In this document: in pieces, positions 19,849-27,007 of the stretch | How positions within the stretch are numbered: position 1 is the first letter of the stretch | Layout of the letters: the number at the start of each line of letters is the position of its first letter | Assembly: GCF_004919045.1 (NCBI RefSeq) | Contig: NZ_SWDW01000022.1 | Span: 1 to 38,986, forward strand | Reading direction: 5' to 3' | Length of the DNA: 38,986 nucleotides | Origin: Sinomonas albida | GTDB lineage: Bacteria; Actinomycetota; Actinomycetes; Actinomycetales; Micrococcaceae | The notes under the pieces: generated by a model | Seen by the model: only the letters and a program-made list of their open reading frames with translations | What the model was told of the DNA's origin: nothing | The model's database searches: none | Position numbers and translations under genes: made by a program

Positions 19849-20424
19849 CTAGGCGGTCGGCTCCGCATCGCACGGGCCGCCGTCGGCGTCGCACTCGATC
19901 GCGCCGGACGCCTCGATGGCCGCCGAGATCCGCTGGCACGCCACGAGCAGCGAGTCCTGCTGCTCCGGGGTGAGGGCGTCGAACACGATGCTGCGCACGA
20001 ACCCGACATGCCCCGGTGCAGCCTCGATGATCGCTTCCCGGCCGGCGGGCGTCAGGGCGATGTCCTGTCCCCGACCATCCTCGGGCGAACACGCGCGGGA
20101 GATAAGGCCCTTGCCCTCCATGCGCCGGAGCAGGTGCGAGAGGCGGCTGCGCCCCCAGCCGAGCATGCGCGCCGCCGTGCCCGAGCGGAGCACGCCGTCG
20201 GGGTTCTCAGTCAGCGTCGCGAGCACCGAGTACTCGGGGCCGGACAGCCCGGAGTCGTGGAGCAGCTGACGGTCGACGGCAGGCTGGAGCCCCCACAGGA
20301 GGTGCCGCAGGGCGAGCCAGACCTCATGCTCGCGCTCGTTGAGCCAGCGCGGCTCGGAGGTGGGGACGAGATCCCTGGCTTCCGCTTGTGTCCTGACGGC
20401 ATGCGTCTCCACGCGAGCCTCCAT
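19849..20424 (-). CDS. MarR family transcriptional regulator
   Basis: A 191-aa winged-helix regulator. The DNA-binding core is GLSGPEYSVLATLTENPDGVLRSGTAARMLGWGRSRLSHLLRRMEGKGLI (~75-125), followed by the wing CSPEDGRGQDIALTPAGREAI. The last residues include three Cys in a CDADGGPCD-type tail. ATG at 20424 is chosen because a G-rich stretch lies 6-12 bases upstream; an in-frame ATG at 20463 is possible. It is divergent from the epimerase gene, with a promoter and a TTGACGCATCAA palindrome between them, so it probably regulates itself and perhaps that gene. Ligand unknown. Confidence 0.87.
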   Translation of the reverse strand: MEARVETHAVRTQAEARDLVPTSEPRWLNEREHEVWLALRHLLWGLQPAVDRQLLHDSGLSGPEYSVLATLTENPDGVLRSGTAARMLGWGRSRLSHLLRRMEGKGLISRACSPEDGRGQDIALTPAGREAIIEAAPGHVGFVRSIVFDALTPEQQDSLLVACQRISAAIEASGAIECDADGGPCDAEPTA

Positions 20425-20454
20425 GCGTATCCCCCCGGCCGTCCTGCCATGAAC

Positions 20455-20494
20455 TTGACGCATCAATCTTATGGGTGTAGCGCGCGATCGCCAA
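20455..20494 (-). promoter_or_regulatory. marR promoter with overlapping palindrome
   Basis: On the minus strand TTGGCG (20489-20494) and TAAGAT (20466-20471) are spaced by exactly 17 bp. The near-palindrome TTGACGCATCAA (20455-20466) lies at the expected start site, a typical position for MarR autorepression. Confidence 0.5.
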
Positions 20495-20555
20495 GTGCGG
20501 CGCCTAGCCTGAGTAGGACTCGCAGGGCCCCCATCGGGCTGGGGCCTGACCTTCC

Positions 20556-20570
20556 AGTCGAGTCTCGACT
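20556..20570. promoter_or_regulatory. Palindrome before the epimerase gene
   Basis: AGTCGAG-T-CTCGACT is a perfect 7+1+7 inverted repeat, 63 bp before the epimerase start. It is a candidate operator; the bound regulator is unknown. Confidence 0.4.
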
Positions 20571-20632
20571 CTGCTAAGCAGGAAGGAGTCTGATGTCTGA
20601 CAGGCCGCGGGACGCGGCCGGAAGGGTGTGCC

Positions 20633-21481
20633 ATGAAGATCGCACTGACCGGTGGGAGCGGGAAGCTCGGCCGTGTGGCCGTCGAATACCTGCGCGCTTC
20701 GGGCCACGAGGTGTGGAACCTCGACCGCGTGGGGGAGCGCGGCGACCGGGGCTTCATCCTCACCGACCTCACCGACTACGGCCAGGTGATCGACGCCATC
20801 GCGGGTGTCGATGACCGCCACGACGGGGTGGACGCTGTCGTGCACCTGGGAGCGCTGCCCGCGCCGGGGCTCGCCCCGGACGCCGCAACGTTCCGGAACA
20901 ACATGCTTGCCACGCACAGCGTCTTCCAGGCCGCGCGGCGCCTCGGCATCAAGCGGATCGCGTATGCGTCGAGCGAGACCGTGCTCGGGCTGCCGTTCGA
21001 CATCGACCCGCCGTACATCCCGGTGGACGAGGAGTACGAGACGCGCCCCGAGAGCACGTACTCGCTCGTGAAGCACCTCGAAGAGCAGATGGCCCGCCAG
21101 CTGTGCCGCTGGGATCCGGAGCTCAGCATCTCCGCGCTGCGGTTCTCCAACGTCATGGTCCCCGAGGACTACCGGCGCTTCCCGCAGTTCGACTCCGATC
21201 CGCGCGCCCGCAAGTGGAACCTGTGGGGCTACATCGATGCCCGCGACGGCGCCCAGGCCATCGAGAAGGCGCTGCTCACGGCTCGCCCCGGCTTCGAGGC
21301 GTACATCATCGCGAACGCGGACACCGTCATGAGCCGCTCGTCGGCGTCGCTCGCCGCGGAGGTCTTCCCCAATGTGCGTGTGACCAAGGAGCTCGGCGAG
21401 CACGAGACGATGCTCGGCATCGACAAGGCCCGCCGGCTCCTCGGCTTCGACCCGCAGTTCAGCTGGCGCCAAGAGGCTTAG
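20633..21481 (+). CDS. NAD-dependent epimerase/dehydratase (extended SDR)
   Basis: A 282-aa extended short-chain dehydrogenase. The Rossmann motif is ALTGGSGKLGRVAVEYL at ~4-20. The catalytic Ser region is IAYASSETVLG, and Tyr/Lys are in STYSLVKHLEEQ. The overall pattern (VDAVVHLGALP; DPRARKWNLWGYIDARDGAQAIEKAL; YIIANADTVM) resembles uronate dehydrogenases and sugar-nucleotide epimerase relatives. GGAAGGG lies 7 bases before ATG 20633. It stands alone, divergent from marR and convergent with the rpiB-like gene, with a strong terminator between. A sugar or sugar-acid substrate fits its place beside the sugar cluster, but this is inference. Confidence 0.87.
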   Translation: MKIALTGGSGKLGRVAVEYLRASGHEVWNLDRVGERGDRGFILTDLTDYGQVIDAIAGVDDRHDGVDAVVHLGALPAPGLAPDAATFRNNMLATHSVFQAARRLGIKRIAYASSETVLGLPFDIDPPYIPVDEEYETRPESTYSLVKHLEEQMARQLCRWDPELSISALRFSNVMVPEDYRRFPQFDSDPRARKWNLWGYIDARDGAQAIEKALLTARPGFEAYIIANADTVMSRSSASLAAEVFPNVRVTKELGEHETMLGIDKARRLLGFDPQFSWRQEA

Positions 21482-21484
21482 CGC

Positions 21485-21517
21485 CGTGGGGCGCCAGGCC
21501 GGCCCGGGCGCCCCACG
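21485..21517. terminator. Bidirectional terminator
   Basis: A perfect 11-bp stem (21485-21495 with 21507-21517; CGTGGGGCGCC) closes an 11-base loop between two convergent genes. T-runs are weak on both sides, as is common in high-GC actinobacteria. Confidence 0.7.
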
Positions 21518-21524
21518 CTTGCCA

Positions 21525-21992
21525 CTAGCAGCCCTCGTAGTCCGTGAGGACCTTGACCTTCGCGGCCGAGGCGGAGTCCGGATCGAACGTGTAGCCGATC
21601 CACTCCTTCGCTAGCCGCCGCGCGAGCTCGACACCGACGACCCGCTGTCCCATGGTGAGGACCTGGCAGTTGTTCGAGAGCACCGAGCGCTCCACCGAGA
21701 ACGAATCGTGGGCCGTCGCGGCGCGGATGCCCTCGACCTTGTTCGCCGCGATCGCAACGCCGAGGCCGGTGCCGCAGAACAGGATGGCCCGGTCAGCCTG
21801 GCCGTCCTTGATGAGCTGGCCCGCGGCCAGCCCGACGTACGGATAGGGCTTGGTGAAGTCGTCGTCGCCGCGGTGCACGCCGATGTCGATGACCTCGGCG
21901 ACGCGCGGATCAGCCTGCAGATCCGCAACCACCTTGTCCTTGTAGTCGACGCCCGCCTCGTCCGAGCCGAGCACGATTCTCAGTCCGCTCAT
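21525..21992 (-). CDS. RpiB/LacAB-type sugar-phosphate isomerase (D-erythrulose-4-phosphate isomerase-like)
   Basis: A 155-aa isomerase of the RpiB/LacA/LacB family. Features are VLGSDEAGVDYKD at the N-terminus, GVHRGDDDFTKPYPYVGLAA, the active-site Cys73 in LFCGTGLGVAIAANKV, His95 in AATAHDSFSVERS, and SNNCQVLTMGQRVVG. The family interconverts aldose and ketose phosphates. In actinobacterial tetritol pathways a member (DerI/EryI) converts D-erythrulose 4-phosphate to D-erythrose 4-phosphate, which is the likely role beside a DhaK-DhaL ketose kinase; ribose or allose phosphate is the alternative. It is the last gene of the minus arm, 16 bp after the kinase. Confidence 0.88.
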   Translation of the reverse strand: MSGLRIVLGSDEAGVDYKDKVVADLQADPRVAEVIDIGVHRGDDDFTKPYPYVGLAAGQLIKDGQADRAILFCGTGLGVAIAANKVEGIRAATAHDSFSVERSVLSNNCQVLTMGQRVVGVELARRLAKEWIGYTFDPDSASAAKVKVLTDYEGC

Positions 21993-22008
21993 GATTTTGC
22001 CTTTCGGG

Positions 22009-23763
22009 TCAGCGGGCCGCCGCCGCGGCGGCCTGGGGGTCGAGCTCCGGTCCCAGCACCGCGAACACCGCGGCGAGGGAGACGGCGCCGGGGTCAGGGG
22101 TGCCGATGCTCTTCTCGGCGAGAGGCCGTGCGCGCCCCTTGCGGGGGCGCAGCTCAGCCGTGGACCGCGCGGCACTCGCCGCAGCGTCAGCCGCCGTCGT
22201 CCACGCCTCGGCGAGCGGCAGGCCGCGTTCGACGGCGCCGCTCAGCTCAGCGGCGAACGGCGCCAGCGCATCGACGAGGGTCTTGTCGCCTGGTTCGGCC
22301 CCTCCGAGGGCCTGGATGCGCTCGGCGAACGCCGAGACCGCGGCCGCGAGGGCAGCGCCGTCGGGACGCTCGCTGTCGCCGAGGCTTTCGCCCCACGCTC
22401 GGAGGCCTGCGCCCCACAGCACGCCGGACGTGCCGCCGGCCTTGTCGGCCCACGCGTCGCCGGCCGTCGCGAGCACCGACCCGGCACCGCGCCCGGCCGA
22501 GGCAGCAGCACGCGCCGCGGCGACCGCAGCGTCGACTCCGCGGACCATGCCGCGGCCGTGGTCGCCGTCGCCCGCTACGGAATCGAGCGCCGCGAGCTGG
22601 GCCTCGAGCTCGTGCAGCGTGCGCTGCGCCGCCGCGAGCGCGGCGACGCACTGCGCTGCGTACTCCTGAGACGCCGCGCTGGCAGGCGGCGCCCCGACCC
22701 CGTCGGCGGGCGCGGCGGCTGCGCGCGGCGCGGCGGACGTGGTGGGTGCCGCGGGCTCGGTCCGCACGACGGCTCCGCGGCGGTATGCCGGTGTCTGCGC
22801 GGGGGCAAGCCACAGGGCCTCGAGTTCTTCGTCGAGCCACATGAGCGTCAGGGAAGCGCCAGCCATGTCGAGGCTCGTCACGAGTTCGCCGACCTCAGGC
22901 GCCACGAGCTCGAGCCCGGCGTCGCGCAGAAGCGGGGCGACCGTGCGCCACAGGACGAACAGCTCCTCGGCCTTCGTGCTGCCGAGGCCGTTGAGGATCA
23001 CGGCGACGCGCTCGCCTGCGCCTTCCGGGCGCTCCGCGAGGACCCCGGCGACGAGCTCCCGGCCCAGGTCCTCGGCGCGGGGGAGCGGGAGGTCTTTGAG
23101 CCCGGGCTCGCCATGGATGCCGAGCCCGAGGCCCATGAAGCCTTCGGGGAGCGAGAACAGGGGCCTCTCGGCGCCCGGGAACGTGCAGCTCGCGAACGCG
23201 GTGCCCAGCGTGCGCGTCGCGTCGTTGGCCTTGCGGCCCACGCGGACCACCTCGTCGAGGTCGAGGCCCGCCTCTGCCGCGGCCCCCATGACCTTGAACA
23301 CCGTGAAGTCGCCCGCGATCCCGCGGCGCCGCTCGAGCTCGGCGGGCGGCGCGCTTGCGATGTCGTCCGTCACGATCACGTTCTCGGCGCGGATTCCCTC
23401 GGCGCGCAGGCGGTCCGTGGCGACGCCGAAGTTCATGACGTCGCCCGCGTAGTTGCCGTAAGCGAAGACGACTCCGCCGCCGTTCTCGGCGGCCCTCGCC
23501 ACCGAGACGGCCTGCTGCGCGGACGGCGAGGTGAAGATGTTGCCCACCACGGCGCCGTCGGCGAAGCCCGCGCCGATGAGCCCGGCGAAGGCTGGGTAGT
23601 GGCCCGTGCCGCCGCCCAGGAGGACGGCGACCTTGGGCTCAGCCTCGCGGGAGCGGCGGATGGCGCCGCCCTCGACTCGCTCGACGAGGTCGGAGTGCGC
23701 GTCGCAGAAGCCGTCGAGGGCCTCGTCGGCGAAGTCCGCGGGATCGTTCGCGATGTGCGTCAT
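22009..23763 (-). CDS. Fused DhaK-DhaL ketose kinase (dihydroxyacetone / erythrulose kinase family)
   Basis: A 584-aa ATP-dependent ketose kinase. The DhaK domain is residues ~1-335: GGGTGHYPAF with His55, YGNYAGDVMNF with Asp109, and GLGIHGEPG with His217, which matches the histidine that binds the substrate carbonyl covalently in E. coli DhaK (His218). An Ala/Pro linker covers ~336-365. The DhaL domain is ~366-584 with nucleotide-Mg motifs AGDGDHGRGM, WADKAGGTSGVLWGAG and GDKTLVDAL. The single-chain fusion uses ATP, not the PTS. The start has GGAGACCCC upstream. In mycobacteria such kinases (DerK/LerK) act on D- or L-erythrulose. The RpiB-like neighbour favours a tetrulose or branched ketose over dihydroxyacetone. 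Confidence 0.92.
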   Translation of the reverse strand: MTHIANDPADFADEALDGFCDAHSDLVERVEGGAIRRSREAEPKVAVLLGGGTGHYPAFAGLIGAGFADGAVVGNIFTSPSAQQAVSVARAAENGGGVVFAYGNYAGDVMNFGVATDRLRAEGIRAENVIVTDDIASAPPAELERRRGIAGDFTVFKVMGAAAEAGLDLDEVVRVGRKANDATRTLGTAFASCTFPGAERPLFSLPEGFMGLGLGIHGEPGLKDLPLPRAEDLGRELVAGVLAERPEGAGERVAVILNGLGSTKAEELFVLWRTVAPLLRDAGLELVAPEVGELVTSLDMAGASLTLMWLDEELEALWLAPAQTPAYRRGAVVRTEPAAPTTSAAPRAAAAPADGVGAPPASAASQEYAAQCVAALAAAQRTLHELEAQLAALDSVAGDGDHGRGMVRGVDAAVAAARAAASAGRGAGSVLATAGDAWADKAGGTSGVLWGAGLRAWGESLGDSERPDGAALAAAVSAFAERIQALGGAEPGDKTLVDALAPFAAELSGAVERGLPLAEAWTTAADAAASAARSTAELRPRKGRARPLAEKSIGTPDPGAVSLAAVFAVLGPELDPQAAAAAAR

Positions 23764-23804
23764 GGGGTCTCCTTCGACTGTCTCTCGTGTGGCGCCCGGA
23801 GGCG

Positions 23805-24578
23805 TCAGTGGATGTGGCTGCCGCCGTTGATGTCCACCGTGGTGCCCGTGAGGTAGGAGGCGTCCTCCGAGGAGAGCCACGTGATGACGGCGGCGATCTC
23901 CTCGGTCGAGGCCGTGCGGCCCACGGGGATGTCGCGCGCGATCGCGGCCTCCTGCTCGTCCGTGCTGCCCACGCGGATGTTCGTGTCCACGGCGCCCGGC
24001 GTGATGGCGTTGACGGTCACGCCCGTGGGAGCGATCTCGCGGGCCAGCGCCTTCGTGAAGCCGAGGATCGCCGCCTTCGCGGAGGAATACGGGACGCGGC
24101 CGAACACGCCGCCGCCACGCTGCGCGGAGACCGAGGACATGTTCACGATCCGGCCCCAGCCCGCGTCGATCATGGCCGGGACGAACGCCTTCGTGACCAG
24201 ATAGGTGCCCGTGGCGTTGACGGCCATGACCTTGTTCCAGAGGGCGAGGTCGGTCTCGAGGAACGGGACCGGGGAGGTGATGCCCGCGATGTTCGCGAGC
24301 GCGCCGATCACCGGTAGGCGGCCGGCGGCGACCTCGGTGGCGACCGCGGTCTGGGCGGCGGCGACCGAGGATTCGTCCGCGACGTCGATCTCGTGGCCGA
24401 ACGCCGGGACGTTGAACTCGTTGGCGATCTCCTGGGCCACCTTCGCGGATTTCTCGCCGTCGAGGTCGAGGACGACGACGCCCCAGCCCTCGCGGGCGAA
24501 GCGGCGGGCGGTGGCGATGCCGATGCCGCGGTCGGACGTGGCGCCCGTGAGGATGGCGGTTCGCTGGATGCTGCTCAT
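23805..24578 (-). CDS. SDR family dehydrogenase (polyol/sugar dehydrogenase)
   Basis: A 257-aa classical short-chain dehydrogenase. Cofactor loop TGATSDRGIG (11-20), Asp38/Asp40 after the second strand (VVVLDLDG) favouring NAD(H), Asn121 (AVNATGTYLV), Ser148/149, Tyr164 and Lys168 in PYSSAKAAI, and C-terminal YLTGTTVDINGG. It is like FabG and sugar-alcohol dehydrogenases; D-threitol dehydrogenase of mycobacteria is a family member in a similar kinase-isomerase neighbourhood. It probably oxidises a tetritol or other polyol to the ketose used by the adjacent kinase (inferred). GGAAGC lies before the start, and the kinase begins 41 bp after its stop. Confidence 0.9.
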   Translation of the reverse strand: MSSIQRTAILTGATSDRGIGIATARRFAREGWGVVVLDLDGEKSAKVAQEIANEFNVPAFGHEIDVADESSVAAAQTAVATEVAAGRLPVIGALANIAGITSPVPFLETDLALWNKVMAVNATGTYLVTKAFVPAMIDAGWGRIVNMSSVSAQRGGGVFGRVPYSSAKAAILGFTKALAREIAPTGVTVNAITPGAVDTNIRVGSTDEQEAAIARDIPVGRTASTEEIAAVITWLSSEDASYLTGTTVDINGGSHIH

Positions 24579-24595
24579 GGTTGCTTCCTTGCTGG

Positions 24596-24645
24596 TGTCA
24601 GTTGGTGTGTCAGTTGCGGTGTCAGATGCTGCTGTCAGATGAGGC
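24596..24645. repeat. Four TGTCAG units with ~12-bp period
   Basis: TGTCAGTTG-, TGTCAGTTG-, TGTCAGATG- and TGTCAGATG-type units begin at 24596, 24608, 24620 and 24633. The last overlaps the stop codon of the TIM-barrel gene and the array runs into the leader of the SDR gene. It looks like a short tandem duplication at a gene 3' end. Confidence 0.75.
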
Positions 24646-25459
24646 TTGTGATGAAGGCTGCCGCGCTCGCCGCGGCCGCCGGACGCTCGTCATGGGTGGT
24701 GTCGCGGGTCTCGAGCTCGAGCGTGAAGTGGCCGGTGTAGTCGAGCTCGCGCAGGGCCGACAGCCCGCCCGCGAAGTCGACGGCGCCCGCGCCGATGCTG
24801 CGGTGGATGTCCCCGGGGACCGCGTCCCGGAGGTGCACGTGGGCGATCCGCGGGCCGAGGGCACGGGCTGCTTCCTCGAAGTTCCCGCCGGAGGCCACGG
24901 CGTGGCTTGCGTCGAGGACGTGCTGGACCGGGCTCCCGTCGAGCCGCGCGGCGAGTTCAAGCGCACGCTCGAGGTTCCAGCTCAGGCGGAGTACGTGGAG
25001 GGATTCCGTCCACAGGCCCAGCCCGCGGTCGGCGGCCACCTCGGCCGCGCCCGCGAGCTCGGCGGCGACGCGGTCCAGGTCAGCGTCGAGACTGTCCACG
25101 GGCTCGCGGTCGAGGGCGCCGCAGGGGAGGACGAGCGCCTCGGCGCCGACCGCGGCCGTGAGATCGAGGAGCCGGTCGAGGTGCTCGGCCCGCTTCCGGC
25201 GGGCCTCGGCGTCGAGCGGGGCGTTGAGATCGCCGACGTCGCCGTTCACGGAACGGACGCGGAGCCCGCTCGCCGCGACGTCCGCGGCGACAGACGAGAC
25301 TGCCTCGCGGTCGAGGGTGTAGGGGACGTGGTCGCAGACGCCTGGGAGGGCGCCGAGATCGATCTCCTCGAAGCCGGCGGCGGCCATCGTGGCAAGGGCC
25401 GCAGGCAGGTCGAGGTGGCGGAAGCTGATCGAAGAGCATCCAAGCCGGGAGTGGTACAT
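24635..25459 (-). CDS. TIM-barrel sugar isomerase/epimerase (xylose isomerase-like)
   Basis: A 274-aa protein of the AP endonuclease 2/xylose isomerase-like TIM-barrel family. Metal-site segments are LWTESLH (Glu), VLDASHAVASGG (Asp-x-x-His), IAHVHLRDAVPGDIHRSIGAG (His-Val-His-x-x-Asp) and FTLELETRD (Glu), as in tagatose/psicose epimerases and hydroxypyruvate or apiose isomerases. The start at 25459 has GGAAAGG 9 bases upstream; a GTG at 25492 is the in-frame alternative. It is the first gene of the minus arm, and the divergent operator region is immediately upstream. The exact sugar is unknown; it presumably produces the ketose substrate of the kinase. Confidence 0.85.
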   Translation of the reverse strand: MYHSRLGCSSISFRHLDLPAALATMAAAGFEEIDLGALPGVCDHVPYTLDREAVSSVAADVAASGLRVRSVNGDVGDLNAPLDAEARRKRAEHLDRLLDLTAAVGAEALVLPCGALDREPVDSLDADLDRVAAELAGAAEVAADRGLGLWTESLHVLRLSWNLERALELAARLDGSPVQHVLDASHAVASGGNFEEAARALGPRIAHVHLRDAVPGDIHRSIGAGAVDFAGGLSALRELDYTGHFTLELETRDTTHDERPAAAASAAAFITSLI

Positions 25460-25490
25460 CGTCGTCGCCTTTCCGGGGGAGATGTGCACC

Positions 25491-25520
25491 ACAATAAGTC
25501 TGTTAATTGTTAACAGTCAA
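25491..25520 (-). promoter_or_regulatory. Promoter of the sugar-cluster minus arm with operator in the spacer
   Basis: On the minus strand TTGACT (25515-25520) and TATTGT (25491-25496) are 18 bp apart. The inverted repeat CTGTTAA-TTG-TTAACAG (25500-25516) fills the spacer, so a bound repressor would block RNA polymerase. Confidence 0.55.
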
Positions 25521-25534
25521 CCTAGAACGTTGAC

Positions 25535-25590
25535 GGTTGACAATGAAGGTGACCCGTCCCACACTGGCATATCATGTCGACTGTCGACAG
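25535..25590 (+). promoter_or_regulatory. Promoter/operator region of the sugar-cluster plus arm
   Basis: GGTTGACAA (25535-25543), TATCAT (25570-25575) as a possible -10, and the perfect palindrome CTGTCGACAG (25581-25590) at the expected start site. No well-spaced -35 for TATCAT is evident. The palindrome shares its core with the repeats on the other arm and with the site before the GntR gene at 29022. Confidence 0.5.
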
Positions 25591-25646
25591 AACGGATCCG
25601 CGGAAGCACGTCCTCGGAGGCCTGTCGATTCTGGAAGGAACAGCAA

Positions 25647-26987
25647 ATGAGCAATGAGGCTCTGGCCCTGCGCGGCCCGGTCCACGGCACCAAGGACGCC
25701 AAGCGCGTCGCCGTCGGCTCCGCCGTTGGCGCAGTCATCGAGACCTACGACTTCATCGGCTTCGGCACCGCCGCGGCCCTGTACTTCAACCACGCGTTCT
25801 TCCCGGGCGCCGATCCCGTGACGGGGACGCTCGCCTCGTTCGCGACGCTCGGCGTCGGCTTCGCGGCCCGCCCGCTCGGCGGGATCATCGGCGGCCACCT
25901 CGGTGACCGGCTCGGACGCAAGCCCGTCCTCGTCACGTCGCTCATCATCATGGGCCTCGCGACGTTCGCGATCGGGCTCCTGCCCACCTACGCGGCGGTT
26001 GGGCTCCTGGCCCCCGCGCTCCTTGTGACCGTGCGCATCGTCCAGGGCCTCGCGTTCGGAGCCGAGTGGGGCGGCGCCATCCTCATGAGCTACGAGCACG
26101 CGCCGTGGCGGCGCAAGGGCGCCGTGACCGGCATCGTCCAGGCCGGCTTCCCCGTGGGGCTCCTGCTGGCCAATCTCGTCTTCCTGTTCAGCGTCCATCT
26201 GGGCGACGAGTGGGCCTGGCGCATTCCGTTCCTCGCGAGCCTCGCGCTCGTGATCGTGGGCCTCATCATCCGCTCCAAGGTCCCCGAGTCGCCCGTGTTC
26301 GAGGACGTCAAGGAGCGCGGCGACATCGTCAAGGCGCCCATCGTGGAGGTCATCCGCGACGACTGGCGCAACATCCTGCGCGGCATCGGACTGCGGATCG
26401 CCGAGACGGCGGGCTACGCCGTGTCCGTGACGTACATGATCTCCTACCTGAACTCGGCGAAGCTTGCGGACAAGAACCAGACGCTCATCGCCCTGTGCAT
26501 CGCCTCGGCGATCGGGATCATCGCCACCTGGAAGTGGGGCGCCCTGACCGACAAGGTGGGCCGCCGCCCGCTCTACATCTGGTCCTGCGCCTTCGCGGTC
26601 GCCTTCGGCGTTCCGATGTTCCTGCTCGTCAACACCGGCCTCTTCCTCTTCATCGTGGCCACGATCGTCATCGCGTACGCCGTGTGCCAGAACTCGCTCG
26701 CCGGCGCCCAGGGCGCATGGTTCCCGGAGCTCTTCCAGGCCAAGACCCGCTCGTCCGGCGCGTCGCTCGCGTACCAGATCTCGGCGATGGTCTCAGGGTT
26801 CACCCCCTTCATCACGACGCTCCTGTTCGTCAGCTTCGGCTGGGTCGGCCCGGCCCTCCTGTTCAGCGCGTACGGCGCGATCGGCCTCTGGGCCGCTCTC
26901 GTGACCCGCGAGACCTGGGGTCCGAAGGAGCGAGCGTCCGCCGAGCTCGCCGCGGCCGAAACCCCCGAACCCGCCCACTCCCGCTGA
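25647..26987 (+). CDS. MFS transporter, metabolite:H+ symporter (MHS) type
   Basis: A 446-aa major facilitator with about 12 hydrophobic segments. The MFS signature GHLGDRLGRKPVL lies between TM2 and TM3, with a partial repeat GALTDKVGRRPLY in the second half. AVGSAVGAVIETYDFIGFGTAAALYF near the N-terminus and VQGLAFGAEWGGAILMSYEHAP are typical of the MHS/ShiA-ProP subfamily. ATG 25647 has GAAGGAA upstream. It is the first gene of the plus arm, 20 bp before the transketolase, so its cargo is probably the sugar or polyol used by the cluster; a sugar acid cannot be excluded because MHS proteins often carry anions. Confidence 0.9.
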   Translation: MSNEALALRGPVHGTKDAKRVAVGSAVGAVIETYDFIGFGTAAALYFNHAFFPGADPVTGTLASFATLGVGFAARPLGGIIGGHLGDRLGRKPVLVTSLIIMGLATFAIGLLPTYAAVGLLAPALLVTVRIVQGLAFGAEWGGAILMSYEHAPWRRKGAVTGIVQAGFPVGLLLANLVFLFSVHLGDEWAWRIPFLASLALVIVGLIIRSKVPESPVFEDVKERGDIVKAPIVEVIRDDWRNILRGIGLRIAETAGYAVSVTYMISYLNSAKLADKNQTLIALCIASAIGIIATWKWGALTDKVGRRPLYIWSCAFAVAFGVPMFLLVNTGLFLFIVATIVIAYAVCQNSLAGAQGAWFPELFQAKTRSSGASLAYQISAMVSGFTPFITTLLFVSFGWVGPALLFSAYGAIGLWAALVTRETWGPKERASAELAAAETPEPAHSR

Positions 26988-27007
26988 AGGAATCGAAGGA
27001 CCAGCCG

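Noticed and set aside
20593-20814. Short plus-strand frame with a good AGGAAGGAG site before ATG 20593
   Set aside because: The product is Arg/Pro-rich and overlaps the epimerase gene in another frame. The epimerase has its own GGAAGGG site, so a real product is unlikely, although an upstream regulatory frame cannot be fully excluded.
21991-23856. 621-codon plus-strand frame opposite the DhaK-DhaL kinase
   Set aside because: The minus-strand frame has all catalytic kinase motifs; the plus frame is low-complexity and without a ribosome site.
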